From Micromonospora halophytica (GTDB taxonomy: Bacteria > Actinomycetota > Actinomycetes > Mycobacteriales > Micromonosporaceae): a stretch of DNA of 64,000 nt. The stretch is from positions 1 through 64,000 of the forward strand of contig NZ_FMDN01000019.1 in assembly GCF_900090245.1 (NCBI RefSeq), read 5' to 3'. Both the position numbers and the translations under genes were made by a program. Shown piece after piece: positions 1-10,137 of the stretch (the stretch's first letter is position 1; each line of letters starts with the position of its first letter). The notes beneath the pieces are model-generated. The model did no database searches, was not told where the DNA came from, and saw nothing but the letters and a program-made list of their open reading frames with translations.

Positions 1-17
1 GGGGGGGTGGGGGGGAG

Positions 18-851
18 TCAGGGGAGGACGGCGGCTTCTTCGGCCTCGACCTGGCGGTTCCAGTCCGGCTTGGTGGAGCGCCAGCCCTCGTCGTCCATGC
101 CGCGACGCCAGTAGCCGGAGATGGAGAGGTCGGCCCGGGGCACGGCCCGATCGACCCGCAGCAGCCGGCGCAGGTCCTTGACGAAGGTGGCCTCGCCGTG
201 GACGAAGGCGTGCACCCGGCCGGGCCGGAACTCCAGTGCCCGCACGGCCTCGACCAGCGCCGTGCCGACCGGCCGGTCGCCCCGGTGCAGCCAGGTCAGC
301 TCCACCGCGCCGGGGCTGGGCAGCGGCTGCTCGTCCGCCGGCCCGTCCACCTCCACGAAGACCACCGCCGGGGCGCCCACCGGCAGCCGCTCCAGCGCGG
401 CACCGATCGCCGGCAGGGCGCTCTCGTCGCCCACCAGCAGGTGCCAGTCCGCCGTCGGATCCGGCGCGTACCCCCCGCCGGGGCCGGTGAAGAGCACCTC
501 GTCCCCGGGTCGCAGCCGAGCCGCCCAGGGCCCGGCCAGCCCCTCGTCACCGTGGTGCACCACGTCGAGGGTCAGCTCACCGGCCAGCGGATCCCAGGCC
601 CGCACGGTGTACGCGCGTAGCCGCGGCCACTGCTCCGCCGGGTACTCCCGCTTGATGGTGGCCAGGTCCACCGGGTGCGGGTAGGTCACCCCGTCCGGCG
701 GAAAGACCAGCTTCACGTAGTGGTCGGTGTACTCCCCCACCGGCAGCCCGGCCAGTTCCTCCCCGCCGAGGACCACGCGGACCAGGTGCGGGCTGGGTCG
801 CTCGGTCCGCAGGACCCGGGCGGACGTGACTTTCTTGGGGCGGTCGGTCAT
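18..851 (-). CDS. Siderophore-interacting FAD-binding reductase (SIP family)
   Basis: A 277-residue protein of normal SIP length. The family reduces ferric-siderophore complexes in the cytoplasm to release iron, using FAD and NAD(P)H. An N-terminal FAD-binding barrel carries the RAYTVR motif (the family's RxYTxR flavin signature, about residue 79). A Rossmann-like half follows (LLVGDESALPAI), ending in the SIP C-terminal signature region (FVHGEA, ISGYWRRG). The ATG lies immediately downstream of a palindrome resembling a DtxR/IdeR iron box, so iron-dependent repression is likely. The stop is only 17 bases from the window edge, so downstream partners cannot be seen. Family assignment is firm; the siderophore substrate is unknown. 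Confidence 0.93.
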   Translation of the reverse strand: MTDRPKKVTSARVLRTERPSPHLVRVVLGGEELAGLPVGEYTDHYVKLVFPPDGVTYPHPVDLATIKREYPAEQWPRLRAYTVRAWDPLAGELTLDVVHHGDEGLAGPWAARLRPGDEVLFTGPGGGYAPDPTADWHLLVGDESALPAIGAALERLPVGAPAVVFVEVDGPADEQPLPSPGAVELTWLHRGDRPVGTALVEAVRALEFRPGRVHAFVHGEATFVKDLRRLLRVDRAVPRADLSISGYWRRGMDDEGWRSTKPDWNRQVEAEEAAVLP

Positions 852-853
852 AC

Positions 854-872
854 GGTTAGGCTAGCCTCACTC
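854..872. promoter_or_regulatory. Iron box (DtxR/IdeR-type operator)
   Basis: GGTTAGGCTAGCCTCACTC contains the perfect palindrome AGGCTAGCCT at 858-867 with flanking TTA and CA. This matches the general actinobacterial DtxR/IdeR/DmdR pattern TTAGG-TWAG-SCTAACC. It starts 2 bp upstream of the ATG of the siderophore-interacting gene, so a bound repressor would cover the start and promoter region. Function is inferred from resemblance and from the iron-related neighbour. Confidence 0.72.
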
Positions 873-951
873 GGGCGGTGACCCCCACCGGGTCGCCACC
901 GACCCCTGGTCACGCCGCCGGGACGACGGGGTCAGCCCGCAGGACGGCGGG

Positions 952-2235
952 TCAGCGGCCAGGGCGGACCAGGCGGTCGTGCCAGGCCACCGCGGCCGGG
1001 TCGGTGAGCGAGGCGACCTGGTCGACGACCACCCGTAACCGGGCGACGTCGGTGCCGGCGGCCCGCCACAGCGGGGCGAAGACCGGGTCGAGCGCGTCGG
1101 GCGCCCGGTCGGCCAGCACGCTCACCAGGTCGGTCAGGATCTCCCGCTGCCGGTCGTAGCGGGCCCGGGCGTCCGGGCGGCGCATCACGTACCGCCAGGC
1201 GATCCCTTTGAGCAGCGCGCACTGGGCCCGGATCCGGCGGGGCACCACCAGGTCGGCGGCGTAGCGGCGGTGCGGGCCGGGACCGAAGCGCTCCCGGGTG
1301 GCGGCCACCACGCCGGCGACGAACCGGCCGGTGAGCACGCTGGTGGTCGCCTTCAGGGCCACTTGCGCCCGGTGGCTGCCGTCGTAGGCGGCGAGTCGGG
1401 CGAGCACCGGCTCGTCGAGCAGGTCGACCAGCACCTCGTTCAGGTCGGCCGGGGACTCGCCGGAGTAGACGGCGGCCACGTCCACGCAGAGGGCGGCCCG
1501 CTCGTCCGGGTCGTCGAGCAGTGGGCGCAGCGAGACGTACCCGCCGTGGATGCCGTCCTCGACATCGTGCACCGAGTACGCCACGTCGTCGGACCAGTCC
1601 ATCACCTGCGCCTCCAGGCAGCGGCGGACGCCGCCGTCCGGCACGCCGGCCCGCAGCCAGTCGAAGACCGGCCGGTCGTCGGCGTACACGCCGAACTTGC
1701 GCTGCCCGGAGCGGCGGGGCCAGGGGTACTTGCTGACCGCGTCGAGGGAGGCCCGGGTGAGGTTCAGCCCGGCGGGGACGCCGTCCGGGCCGAGCACCTT
1801 GGCCTCCAACCGGGTCAGCACGCGCAGTGTCTGGGCGTTGCCCTCGAACCCGCCGCAGCCGGCGGCCAGCCGGTCGAGGGCCTCCTCGCCGTTGTGCCCG
1901 AACGGCGGGTGTCCGAGGTCGTGGGCGAGCCCGGCGGTGTCCACCACGTCCGGGTCGCAGCCCAGCCGGGCGCCCATCTCCCGGGCGATCTGGGCCACCT
2001 CGAGCGAGTGGGTCAGCCGGGTACGCAGGAAGTCGTCGGTCCCGGCGACGTGCACCTGGGTCTTCGCGGCGAGCCGGCGGAACGCGGCGGAGTGCAGCAC
2101 CCGGGCGCGGTCCCGCTCGTACGGCGACCGGCCGTGGCCGGTGTCCTTCGGCGTCTCCTCGACGAAACGCCGGGCGTCGGCGGGCTCGTCGTCGCGCGGG
2201 CCGGCGAGGTGCGTGTCGGACGGCTCGACCGGCAC
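952..2235 (-). CDS. dgt: Deoxyguanosinetriphosphate triphosphohydrolase-like HD protein
   Basis: About 427 residues with a GTG start. It hydrolyses dNTPs to deoxynucleoside and triphosphate and so helps set dNTP pools. The HD metal-binding site is visible: His in THSLEVAQIAREMG, then HD in TAGLAHDLGHPPFGHNGE. The family N-terminal motif ERDRARVLHSAAFRRLAAKT is also present. The frame stays open upstream but runs into the preceding VOC gene. The GTG at 2235 lies 2 bp beyond that gene's stop and gives the expected family length, so the two are probably co-transcribed. The symbol follows the bacterial dgt family; substrate preference among dNTPs cannot be read from the sequence. Confidence 0.92.
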   Translation of the reverse strand: MPVEPSDTHLAGPRDDEPADARRFVEETPKDTGHGRSPYERDRARVLHSAAFRRLAAKTQVHVAGTDDFLRTRLTHSLEVAQIAREMGARLGCDPDVVDTAGLAHDLGHPPFGHNGEEALDRLAAGCGGFEGNAQTLRVLTRLEAKVLGPDGVPAGLNLTRASLDAVSKYPWPRRSGQRKFGVYADDRPVFDWLRAGVPDGGVRRCLEAQVMDWSDDVAYSVHDVEDGIHGGYVSLRPLLDDPDERAALCVDVAAVYSGESPADLNEVLVDLLDEPVLARLAAYDGSHRAQVALKATTSVLTGRFVAGVVAATRERFGPGPHRRYAADLVVPRRIRAQCALLKGIAWRYVMRRPDARARYDRQREILTDLVSVLADRAPDALDPVFAPLWRAAGTDVARLRVVVDQVASLTDPAAVAWHDRLVRPGR

Positions 2236-2237
2236 CG

Positions 2238-2588
2238 TCAGCCCTGCTGCCGCAGCACGCAGAACTCGTTGCCCTCGGGGTCGGCGAGCACCGTCCACCC
2301 GACGTCGCCCTGGCCGATGTCGACGTGCCGGGCACCCATGTCGACCAGTCGCTCCACCTCGGCCTCCAGGTCGGCGGGACGCAGGTCGAGGTGCAGCCGG
2401 TTCTTGGTCTGCTTGTCGTCGGTGACCGGCACGAAGACGATGCCGGGCAGCCGCTCGGCGGACTGCCGGATCTCCACCTCGTCCGGCTTCTCGGTGACCA
2501 CCTGGTAGCCCAGCGCCTCGGCCCACCAGCGGGCCAGCCGGGCCGGATCGCGGGCGTCGACGGTCAAGCTTGCCCAGACGCTGGTCAT
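2238..2588 (-). CDS. VOC (glyoxalase/bleomycin-resistance fold) family protein
   Basis: A 116-residue single-domain protein. The WASLTVDARDPARLARWWAE start and the end motif VLADPEGNEFCVL are typical of the small actinobacterial VOC proteins annotated as glyoxalase-like. A metal ligand candidate is the Glu in GNEFCVL, with His in NRLHLDL. The ATG at 2588 is preceded by an AAGGGTGG ribosome-binding site. It sits directly upstream of dgt, separated by 2 bp. Members range from dioxygenases to binding proteins, so the substrate is unknown. Confidence 0.85.
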   Translation of the reverse strand: MTSVWASLTVDARDPARLARWWAEALGYQVVTEKPDEVEIRQSAERLPGIVFVPVTDDKQTKNRLHLDLRPADLEAEVERLVDMGARHVDIGQGDVGWTVLADPEGNEFCVLRQQG

Positions 2589-2810
2589 GCGGCCACCCTT
2601 CGCCGGTCGTACGCAACTCGTCGCGGGAGCCAGGTTACGCCGCGCCGTCGGAGTCGGCGCGTCGGCGAACGGGACGCGACGGGTCCGCAACCCACCGTTC
2701 AGTCGAGAGTTGCCGCCCGAGTGCCGACCGTAACGGGATCGCGAGGTGGGCATGGCGTTCGGTAACGTGCCGGGAGCGGTACGTGAGGACGCGACGATCG
2801 GGGGACGCTC

Positions 2811-3287
2811 GTGCACGTTGACACGGTGATGGAGACAGAGCTGCGAGGGCTGCGCCGGCGTCGGCCGGAGGTGGCCGGGACGGTGCTGGCCGGGCGCGAC
2901 GGGCTGCTCATCTCCAGCGACCTGCCGACGACCGACGCCACACACCTGGCAGCGCTCGCCGCGGTGAGCCACGGGGTGGGGCAGCAGGTCGCCGACACGG
3001 TACGCGGCGGCAGCTTCCGGGAGTCGGTGGTGCACACCTCGACCGGGTGCGTGATCACCTATCCGGCCGGGCGGCATGCGCTGCTCACCCTGGTCACCGA
3101 GGCGGGCAGCGACCTGGCGGGTCTGCACGAGGAGGCCCGGGCGGTGGCGGAGCGGGCCGGCGCGGCGGTCGACTCGCAGCGGGTCGGCGCGACGCCGGTG
3201 CCCGAGGTGCACGCCGCGCTGACCACGCGCACCCCGGTGGGCACGCTGGCCCGGCGACGTCCGGGCGCCACGACCGACTGGGGCTAG
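2811..3287 (+). CDS. Roadblock/LC7 domain protein
   Basis: A 158-residue cytoplasmic protein whose residues about 5-115 match the Roadblock/LC7 fold (VAGTVLAGRDGLLISSDLP, then ALAAVSHGVGQQV). In actinobacteria such proteins are often encoded with Ras-like GTPases and sensor kinases (conservon-type), where they act as GTPase-associated or polarity factors. Here no GTPase is adjacent, so this is a solitary copy. GTG start with GGGGGA spaced 6 bp upstream. The C-terminal 45 residues are low-complexity. It faces ppdK and the two share a terminator hairpin. The precise role is unknown. Confidence 0.85.
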   Translation: MHVDTVMETELRGLRRRRPEVAGTVLAGRDGLLISSDLPTTDATHLAALAAVSHGVGQQVADTVRGGSFRESVVHTSTGCVITYPAGRHALLTLVTEAGSDLAGLHEEARAVAERAGAAVDSQRVGATPVPEVHAALTTRTPVGTLARRRPGATTDWG

Positions 3288-3293
3288 GCGGGT

Positions 3294-3332
3294 GTCGACG
3301 GTGGCTCCGGGCGGCCCGGAGCCACCGTCGAC
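3294..3332. terminator. Bidirectional terminator between the Roadblock gene and ppdK
   Basis: Perfect inverted repeat with 18-bp arms (3294-3311 and 3315-3332, GTCGACGGTGGCTCCGGG and its complement) around a 3-base loop. It fills the space between two convergent stop codons. There is no U-tract, as is common in high-GC actinobacteria. Confidence 0.85.
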
Positions 3333-3339
3333 GACATGC

Positions 3340-6048
<2,709 letters not shown>

Positions 6049-6358
6049 CAGAGCCTCCCACGCACGCCGGATTGACACTTAACGAAGGTTCAGTTTGCTG
6101 GTACCCCGGGGCCGACCGCCGGTAATCCGGCGTCGTCAGCGATCGGTGGGCGAAGGTTAAGCGAACATCGAGTGGGCTGGCACCGTTCGTGACGATAGGC
6201 ACAGCCATCACGACTATCCGCGTTCGTGGTGGTTTCTGGGAACGCTTCCACGCGCACGATCACGCAACTCCCGACCCCCCTCGTACCCTTGACGGCGCTG
6301 GATCCGCTGAACCTGACCATTGCCATATCCGTCGCAAATACACCCCGGAGCCGTCGCC
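6049..6358. promoter_or_regulatory. Divergent ppdK / hexosaminidase intergenic region with LacI-type operator
   Basis: 310 bp without a convincing gene. At 6237-6250 TGGGAACGCTTCCA is an imperfect palindrome (5 of 7 pairs) with the central CG typical of LacI/GalR-family operators. A TTGACG -35-like hexamer lies at 6289-6294, before the hexosaminidase, with no clear -10. The ppdK promoter must also lie here. Operator identity is inferred. Confidence 0.45.
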
Positions 6359-8161
6359 GTGCCGACCACCCCGTCCACCCGCCCCGAGACCGGCCAGGAA
6401 CCCGCCGGCCTGCCCGTACACCGGCCACCCGCCGCCGACCTGGCCCGGGCGGCCGGGGAGTTCCTCGCGCCATCGGCACCGGTCCGGCTCGGCGACGTGG
6501 TGCCGGCCCCCGAGTCGGTCGCCGAGGACCCGGCGGCCGACTTCACCCTTCCCGCCGACGCCGTGATCCGGGTCAGCGCCGGCGCGGCCGCCCGGGACGT
6601 GGCCGGGCACCTTGCGGAGCTGCTGCGCCCGGCCACCGGCTGCCCGCTCCCGGTCACCGGCCTGCCGCCCGCAGGAGCCGACCGGTTGACACTCACGCTG
6701 ACCGGGGTCACCGCCGGGGCGGGCACGGAAGCGGCCGGGGACGCCGTCACCGCCGCGCCGGCCACCGGAGGGAACGCCCGCACGATCGCCGGGACCGACC
6801 CGGCCGACGACCTCGGCGACGAGGGGTACCGCCTCGACGTCACGCCCGCCGAGGTACGGATCACCGCCGGCACCGCCGCCGGCCTCTTCCACGGCGTGCA
6901 GACGCTGCGGCAACTCCTTCCGGCGGCGGTCGAGAGCCCGACCCCGGTCGACGCGCGCTGGGTGGTCCCCGGCGGCGTGATCGTCGACCGGCCGCGTTTC
7001 CCCTACCGGGGCGCGATGCTCGACGTGGCCCGGCACTTCTTCACCGTCGCCGACGTGCTGCGGGTGATCGACCACCTGGCCCGGTACAAGCTCAACCACC
7101 TGCACCTGCACCTCACCGACGACCAGGGCTGGCGGATCGCGGTCGACTCCTGGCCCGCGCTGGCCGGCGTGGGCGGGGCCACCGAGGTGGGCGGTGGCCC
7201 CGGCGGGCACTACACCACCGCGGACTACCGGCGCATCGTCCGGCACGCCGCCCGCCGGCACGTGACGGTCGTCCCCGAGATCGACCTGCCGGGCCACACC
7301 AACTCGGCGCTGGTCGCGTACCCGGAGCTGGCGCCGGGGAAGGTCGCGCCGCCGCCGTACACCGGGACCGAGGTCGGCTTCAGCTACGTCGACCCGGCCG
7401 ACGAGCGGACGTACGACTTCGTCGACGACGTGCTCGGCGAGGTGGCCGCCCTCACCCCGGGCCCGTGGCTGCACATCGGCGGCGACGAGGCGTTCAAGGT
7501 CAGGGGCGCGGCCTACACCGGCTTCGTCGAGCGGACCCAACGGATCGTCGCCGCGACCGGCAAGACAGTCATCGGCTGGCACCAGATCGCCCCCGCCGCG
7601 CACGCCGCCGGGCGGGTGCTCCAGTGGTGGGGCACGAACGGCGACGACCCGGAGATCGCCGAGTCGGTACGCCGGGGCGCCCGGCTGATCCTCTCCCCCG
7701 GCAACCACGCCTACCTCGACATGAAGTACGCCCCGGACACCCCGATCGGCCACGACTGGGCCGGCCTGATCGACGTGCGCCGCGCATACGACTGGGACCC
7801 GGGCGCGCACCTGACCGGGGTGCCGGCCGAGGCGGTGCTCGGGGTGGAGGCCCCGCTCTGGACCGAGTCGGTCACCACGCTGGCGGAGGTCGAGTTCATG
7901 CTCTTCCCCCGGCTGCCCGCCCTCGCCGAGCTGGCCTGGTCACCCCGGGCCACGCACGACTGGGCCGGGTTCCGTGACCGGCTGGCCGGGCACGGCCCCC
8001 GCTGGAGCACCGCCGGCATCACCTTCCACCGCTCCCCGGAGGTGCCCTGGCCGGTGGAGCCGACCGACGGTGACCGGGGGCCCTCGCGCCGAATCCCCAC
8101 CCAGCCCGGCCCGGACGCCGCCGAGACGCCCGCGCCCACGGCGGCCACCACCGACGGGTGA
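6359..8161 (+). CDS. Beta-N-acetylhexosaminidase, glycoside hydrolase family 20
   Basis: About 600 residues. GH20 enzymes remove terminal GlcNAc/GalNAc from chitin oligomers or glycans by substrate-assisted catalysis. A GH20b-like N-terminal domain (about residues 60-190) ends in GLFHGVQTLRQLLP. The TIM barrel begins PRFPYRGAMLDVARHFF and contains HLHLHLTDDQGWRI, PEIDLPGHTNSAL and the catalytic Asp-Glu pair in HIGGDEAF. No signal peptide is evident, so it may be cytoplasmic. The GTG at 6359 is chosen because GGAG lies 8 bp upstream; a TTG at 6320 is possible. The upstream LacI-type palindrome suggests sugar-responsive control. The C-terminal tail of about 40 residues is Pro/Ala-rich. Confidence 0.93.
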   Translation: MPTTPSTRPETGQEPAGLPVHRPPAADLARAAGEFLAPSAPVRLGDVVPAPESVAEDPAADFTLPADAVIRVSAGAAARDVAGHLAELLRPATGCPLPVTGLPPAGADRLTLTLTGVTAGAGTEAAGDAVTAAPATGGNARTIAGTDPADDLGDEGYRLDVTPAEVRITAGTAAGLFHGVQTLRQLLPAAVESPTPVDARWVVPGGVIVDRPRFPYRGAMLDVARHFFTVADVLRVIDHLARYKLNHLHLHLTDDQGWRIAVDSWPALAGVGGATEVGGGPGGHYTTADYRRIVRHAARRHVTVVPEIDLPGHTNSALVAYPELAPGKVAPPPYTGTEVGFSYVDPADERTYDFVDDVLGEVAALTPGPWLHIGGDEAFKVRGAAYTGFVERTQRIVAATGKTVIGWHQIAPAAHAAGRVLQWWGTNGDDPEIAESVRRGARLILSPGNHAYLDMKYAPDTPIGHDWAGLIDVRRAYDWDPGAHLTGVPAEAVLGVEAPLWTESVTTLAEVEFMLFPRLPALAELAWSPRATHDWAGFRDRLAGHGPRWSTAGITFHRSPEVPWPVEPTDGDRGPSRRIPTQPGPDAAETPAPTAATTDG

Positions 8162-8175
8162 CCGCCCCGGTGGGG

Positions 8176-8592
8176 TCAGTCCCGGCAGGCCTCGGCGACG
8201 GAGAGGCTGTCCTCGTAGACGTGGTGGCGGGTGATGAGCCCGTCCTGCACCGTGAGGTGCAGGGCGAACCGGGTGCGGAACCTCTTCCCGGTACGGCGCA
8301 CCGTCTGGGACGTCTCGCCGATCACGACGGCGTGCGGCCCCTCGACGAGGATGTGCGTGACCGTGGCCGAGCCCTGTCCGGACACGGCGGAGGCGGCCAG
8401 GGTGCGATGGTGGTCGGCGACGTCCGCCCGGGTGGCTCTCGGGCGGATCCAGGGCACGTCGGGATGTGTGGCGTCCGGCCAGTCGACCTGCCAGTCGACC
8501 TGCTCGGCGTACACCTCGGCGATCCGGTCGGGGTCCTCCCCCGCGACGATGCGGGACAGGAGTTCGTCGACCGTGCTGCGGGTGGTGGACAT
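8176..8592 (-). CDS. NTF2-like (SnoaL-type) nuclear transport factor 2 family protein
   Basis: 138 residues from the ATG at 8592, which has a very strong GAGGAGGA ribosome-binding site. A cone-shaped NTF2-like fold is suggested by ELLSRIVAGEDPDRIAEVYAE, the WIRPRATRADVADHH segment and FRTRFALHLTVQDGLITRHHVYED. Members include small isomerases, cyclases and proteins without known activity, so the reaction cannot be assigned. It converges with the hexosaminidase (14 bp between stops). An in-frame ATG 14 codons upstream lacks a ribosome-binding site. Confidence 0.82.
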   Translation of the reverse strand: MSTTRSTVDELLSRIVAGEDPDRIAEVYAEQVDWQVDWPDATHPDVPWIRPRATRADVADHHRTLAASAVSGQGSATVTHILVEGPHAVVIGETSQTVRRTGKRFRTRFALHLTVQDGLITRHHVYEDSLSVAEACRD

Positions 8593-8630
8593 GCTGTTCC
8601 TCCTCGGTGTCGGTGTCGTGGTGGGGTCGG

Positions 8631-8790
8631 TCATCGCCGGGCGCGGCCGCGCAGCACCGACGCCGTGTGCCCGTCGGCCGGGTAGAACGACTCGATGGAC
8701 AACTCGGCCAGGGTGACGTCCAGGGGCGTGCCGAACGTCGCGATGGTGCTGAGGAAGACCAGTTCCCCGGCGTGCCGCGCGTCGGGGCCG
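8631..8790 (-). pseudogene. C-terminal remnant of an XRE/MmyB-like transcriptional regulator
   Basis: The last ~50 codons before the stop at 8631 read HAGELVFLSTIATFGTPLDV followed by TLAELSIESFYPAD. This resembles the end of the MmyB-like ligand-binding domain that follows a helix-turn-helix in many actinobacterial XRE regulators. Upstream the frame degenerates into Pro/Arg/Gly-rich sequence without an HTH. A full gene would need about 250 codons, so this looks like a decayed fragment. Identification rests on remembered family patterns and is tentative. Confidence 0.42.
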
Positions 8791-9052
8791 CGTCGATTAC
8801 CTGCCGGGTAATCGCCGACGGTCTGATCCACCGTCACGGGCCCGCTACCCGGCAGGTTCCTGGACAAGGTGCCCGCATCGGCCTGATCCGCGTGAAGCCT
8901 CCGCCCGGCCGGTGCCCCCGGCCGGGCGAGGCGCACACGGTGAGCAGTGGGCTGTGGGGCGCGGGGTGCGTGGGCTGGGCGTTCGTGGGCCCCGCTGGGG
9001 TGGATGTCCGGTCTGACCTGCGGTGTCCGGTGGCCGGGGCCACCCCGGTGGC
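8791..9052. other. Non-coding stretch between the regulator remnant and the peptidase promoters
   Basis: 262 bp of GC-rich sequence with no supportable gene on either strand. Open frames here have no ribosome-binding site and a low-complexity composition. It may be degraded remains of the regulator gene. Confidence 0.5.
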
Positions 9053-9078
9053 GGAATCGGTGACCGGGCCGGGGCGTT
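9053..9078 (+). promoter_or_regulatory. ECF-type promoter element 1 (GGAAT-N18-GTT)
   Basis: GGAAT at 9053-9057 and GTT at 9076-9078 with exactly 18 bp between. This is the spacing and sequence described for Streptomyces SigR / mycobacterial SigH-group promoters. It is the most diverged of four such elements and lies 84 bp before element 2. Promoter function is inferred. Confidence 0.55.
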
Positions 9079-9136
9079 GTACATGGCATAACCCCGGCGC
9101 TCCCTCACCCGGGACGCCACCCGGAGCGGCCCCGAC

Positions 9137-9162
9137 GGAATGCGGGCCAGGCCGGGTCGGTT
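9137..9162 (+). promoter_or_regulatory. ECF-type promoter element 2 (GGAAT-N18-GTT)
   Basis: GGAAT at 9137-9141, GTT at 9160-9162, spacer exactly 18 bp. First member of the 57-bp repeat set. Sequence matches the SigR/SigH-group consensus; activity not shown. Confidence 0.6.
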
Positions 9163-9193
9163 ACATCCCCCGGGACACCGACCCCGGGTTCGT

Positions 9194-9219
9194 GGAATGC
9201 GGGCCCCGCCGGGTTGGTT
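9194..9219 (+). promoter_or_regulatory. ECF-type promoter element 3 (GGAAT-N18-GTT)
   Basis: GGAAT at 9194-9198, GTT at 9217-9219, spacer exactly 18 bp. Second member of the 57-bp repeat set. Confidence 0.6.
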
Positions 9220-9250
9220 ACATCCCCCGGACACCGAGGCCCCACCCCAC

Positions 9251-9276
9251 GGAATGCGGGCCCGGCCCGATCGGTT
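9251..9276 (+). promoter_or_regulatory. ECF-type promoter element 4 (GGAAT-N18-GTT)
   Basis: GGAAT at 9251-9255, GTT at 9274-9276, spacer exactly 18 bp. It is closest to the peptidase gene; its start codon is 155 bp beyond the GTT, implying a 5' leader of roughly 150 nt. Confidence 0.62.
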
Positions 9277-9431
9277 ACATCCCCCGGACACCCGAGCAGG
9301 CCCCGCCGCCAGGTCCCCCGGACCCGCGCAGGCACCGCCGCCGGAGACGTCCCCCGAACCTCCCCCCTTTTTTGCGGCACACCGCCCCCCAGCGCGCTGC
9401 CGCATCCCCCTGACGCAGAAGGAGCAACCCC

Positions 9432-10082
9432 ATGCGTACCGACATCCTGCGCAAGACCGCCCTCACCGCCATCACCATCACCGCCACCGCCGGCGGCATC
9501 GCCGGCCCCGCCCTCGCCGCACACGCCGCCCCCACCGACAAGCCCGCGGCGCAGACCGAGCGCAAGCCCGGCGGCGAGCGACAGCTCAAGGTCGACTACG
9601 AAGCCCAGCCCAACTTCTACTACTGCGGCCCCGCCGCCACCCGCAACGCCCTGTCCGTGCTCGACAAGGACATCGACGTCGACGACATGGCCAAGCGGAT
9701 GGGCACCACCGAGGCCGGCACCAACAGCATCAACGACATCACCCCCGTCCTGAACAAGGAAGCCGGCAAGGGCGACGTCTACCGCACCGTCGAAATCAAG
9801 ACCGGCAAGGCCGACACCAAGCAGACCGACAAGCTGCGCGCCGATATCGTGCGCACCGTCGACAACGGCCGCGCCATCGTCGCCAACATCGCCGGCACCG
9901 CCACCGACACCGACGGCGGCACCCACTCCTTCGAAGGCGGCCACTACATCGCCGTCACCGGCTACCAGGACAACGGCAACACCGTCACCATCGCCGACTC
10001 GGCCAACCCGGCCACCGCCAGCTACGAGATGGACATCGACACCCTCGCCGACTGGATCGCCACCCGCGGCTACTCCCACTGA
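9432..10082 (+). CDS. Secreted C39-like papain-fold peptidase
   Basis: 216 residues with a Sec signal peptide (positively charged start, hydrophobic stretch TALTAITITATAGGIAG, likely cleavage after AHA near residue 33). The mature part matches the Peptidase_C39-like fold. The catalytic Cys is in NFYYCGPAATRNAL, the His in EGGHYIAVTGY, and a polar partner in TIADSAN. No ABC transporter or leader-peptide substrate is nearby, so this is not a bacteriocin exporter; it is a free extracellular hydrolase or peptidase-like protein of unknown substrate. ATG with AAGGAG 7 bp upstream. Preceded by four GGAAT-N18-GTT elements, suggesting extracytoplasmic-stress control, and followed by a terminator. Confidence 0.87.
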   Translation: MRTDILRKTALTAITITATAGGIAGPALAAHAAPTDKPAAQTERKPGGERQLKVDYEAQPNFYYCGPAATRNALSVLDKDIDVDDMAKRMGTTEAGTNSINDITPVLNKEAGKGDVYRTVEIKTGKADTKQTDKLRADIVRTVDNGRAIVANIAGTATDTDGGTHSFEGGHYIAVTGYQDNGNTVTIADSANPATASYEMDIDTLADWIATRGYSH

Positions 10083-10093
10083 CCCACCACGAC

Positions 10094-10124
10094 AAGGGCC
10101 GACCCCACCACGGGGCCGGCCCTT
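10094..10124. terminator. Terminator between the C39 peptidase gene and dusB
   Basis: Hairpin with outer arms AAGGGCC/GGCCCTT and inner CCCC/GGGG pairing, followed on the + strand by CGTCGT. It lies between two convergent stops and could serve both genes. Confidence 0.75.
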
Positions 10125-10137
10125 CGTCGTACCGGGG

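Larger units (their letters stand above)
9137..9292 (+). repeat. Three tandem 57-bp-period repeats upstream of the secreted peptidase
   Basis: Conserved ~42-bp units begin at 9137, 9194 and 9251, an exact 57-bp period. Each starts GGAATGCGGGCC, continues with a GC-rich spacer, and contains GGTTACATCCCCCGG followed by ACACC. Each unit holds one GGAAT-N18-GTT element. Spacers between the units are diverged, so the conserved part appears to be selected or recently duplicated. Confidence 0.9.

Noticed and set aside
1..17. G-run at the left edge (GGGGGGGTGGGGGGGAG)
   Set aside because: Could be a G-quadruplex or part of a terminator for the siderophore-interacting gene, but it is cut by the window edge and could also be a sequencing artefact; too little to judge.
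932..2335. A 467-residue frame overlapping dgt in another register
   Set aside because: Arg/Pro/Ala-rich shadow of the dgt coding sequence; dgt has full family motifs and the shadow has none.
8834..9405. Several long open frames on the - strand across the promoter repeats
   Set aside because: They lack ribosome-binding sites, are Pro/Arg/Gly-rich, follow the DNA repeat period and overlap the regulatory region; treated as composition artefacts.
9432..10082. C39 peptidase as part of a bacteriocin export/processing system
   Set aside because: No ABC transporter, double-glycine leader peptide or modification enzyme is nearby, and the protein has its own Sec signal; a stand-alone secreted protein is the simpler reading.
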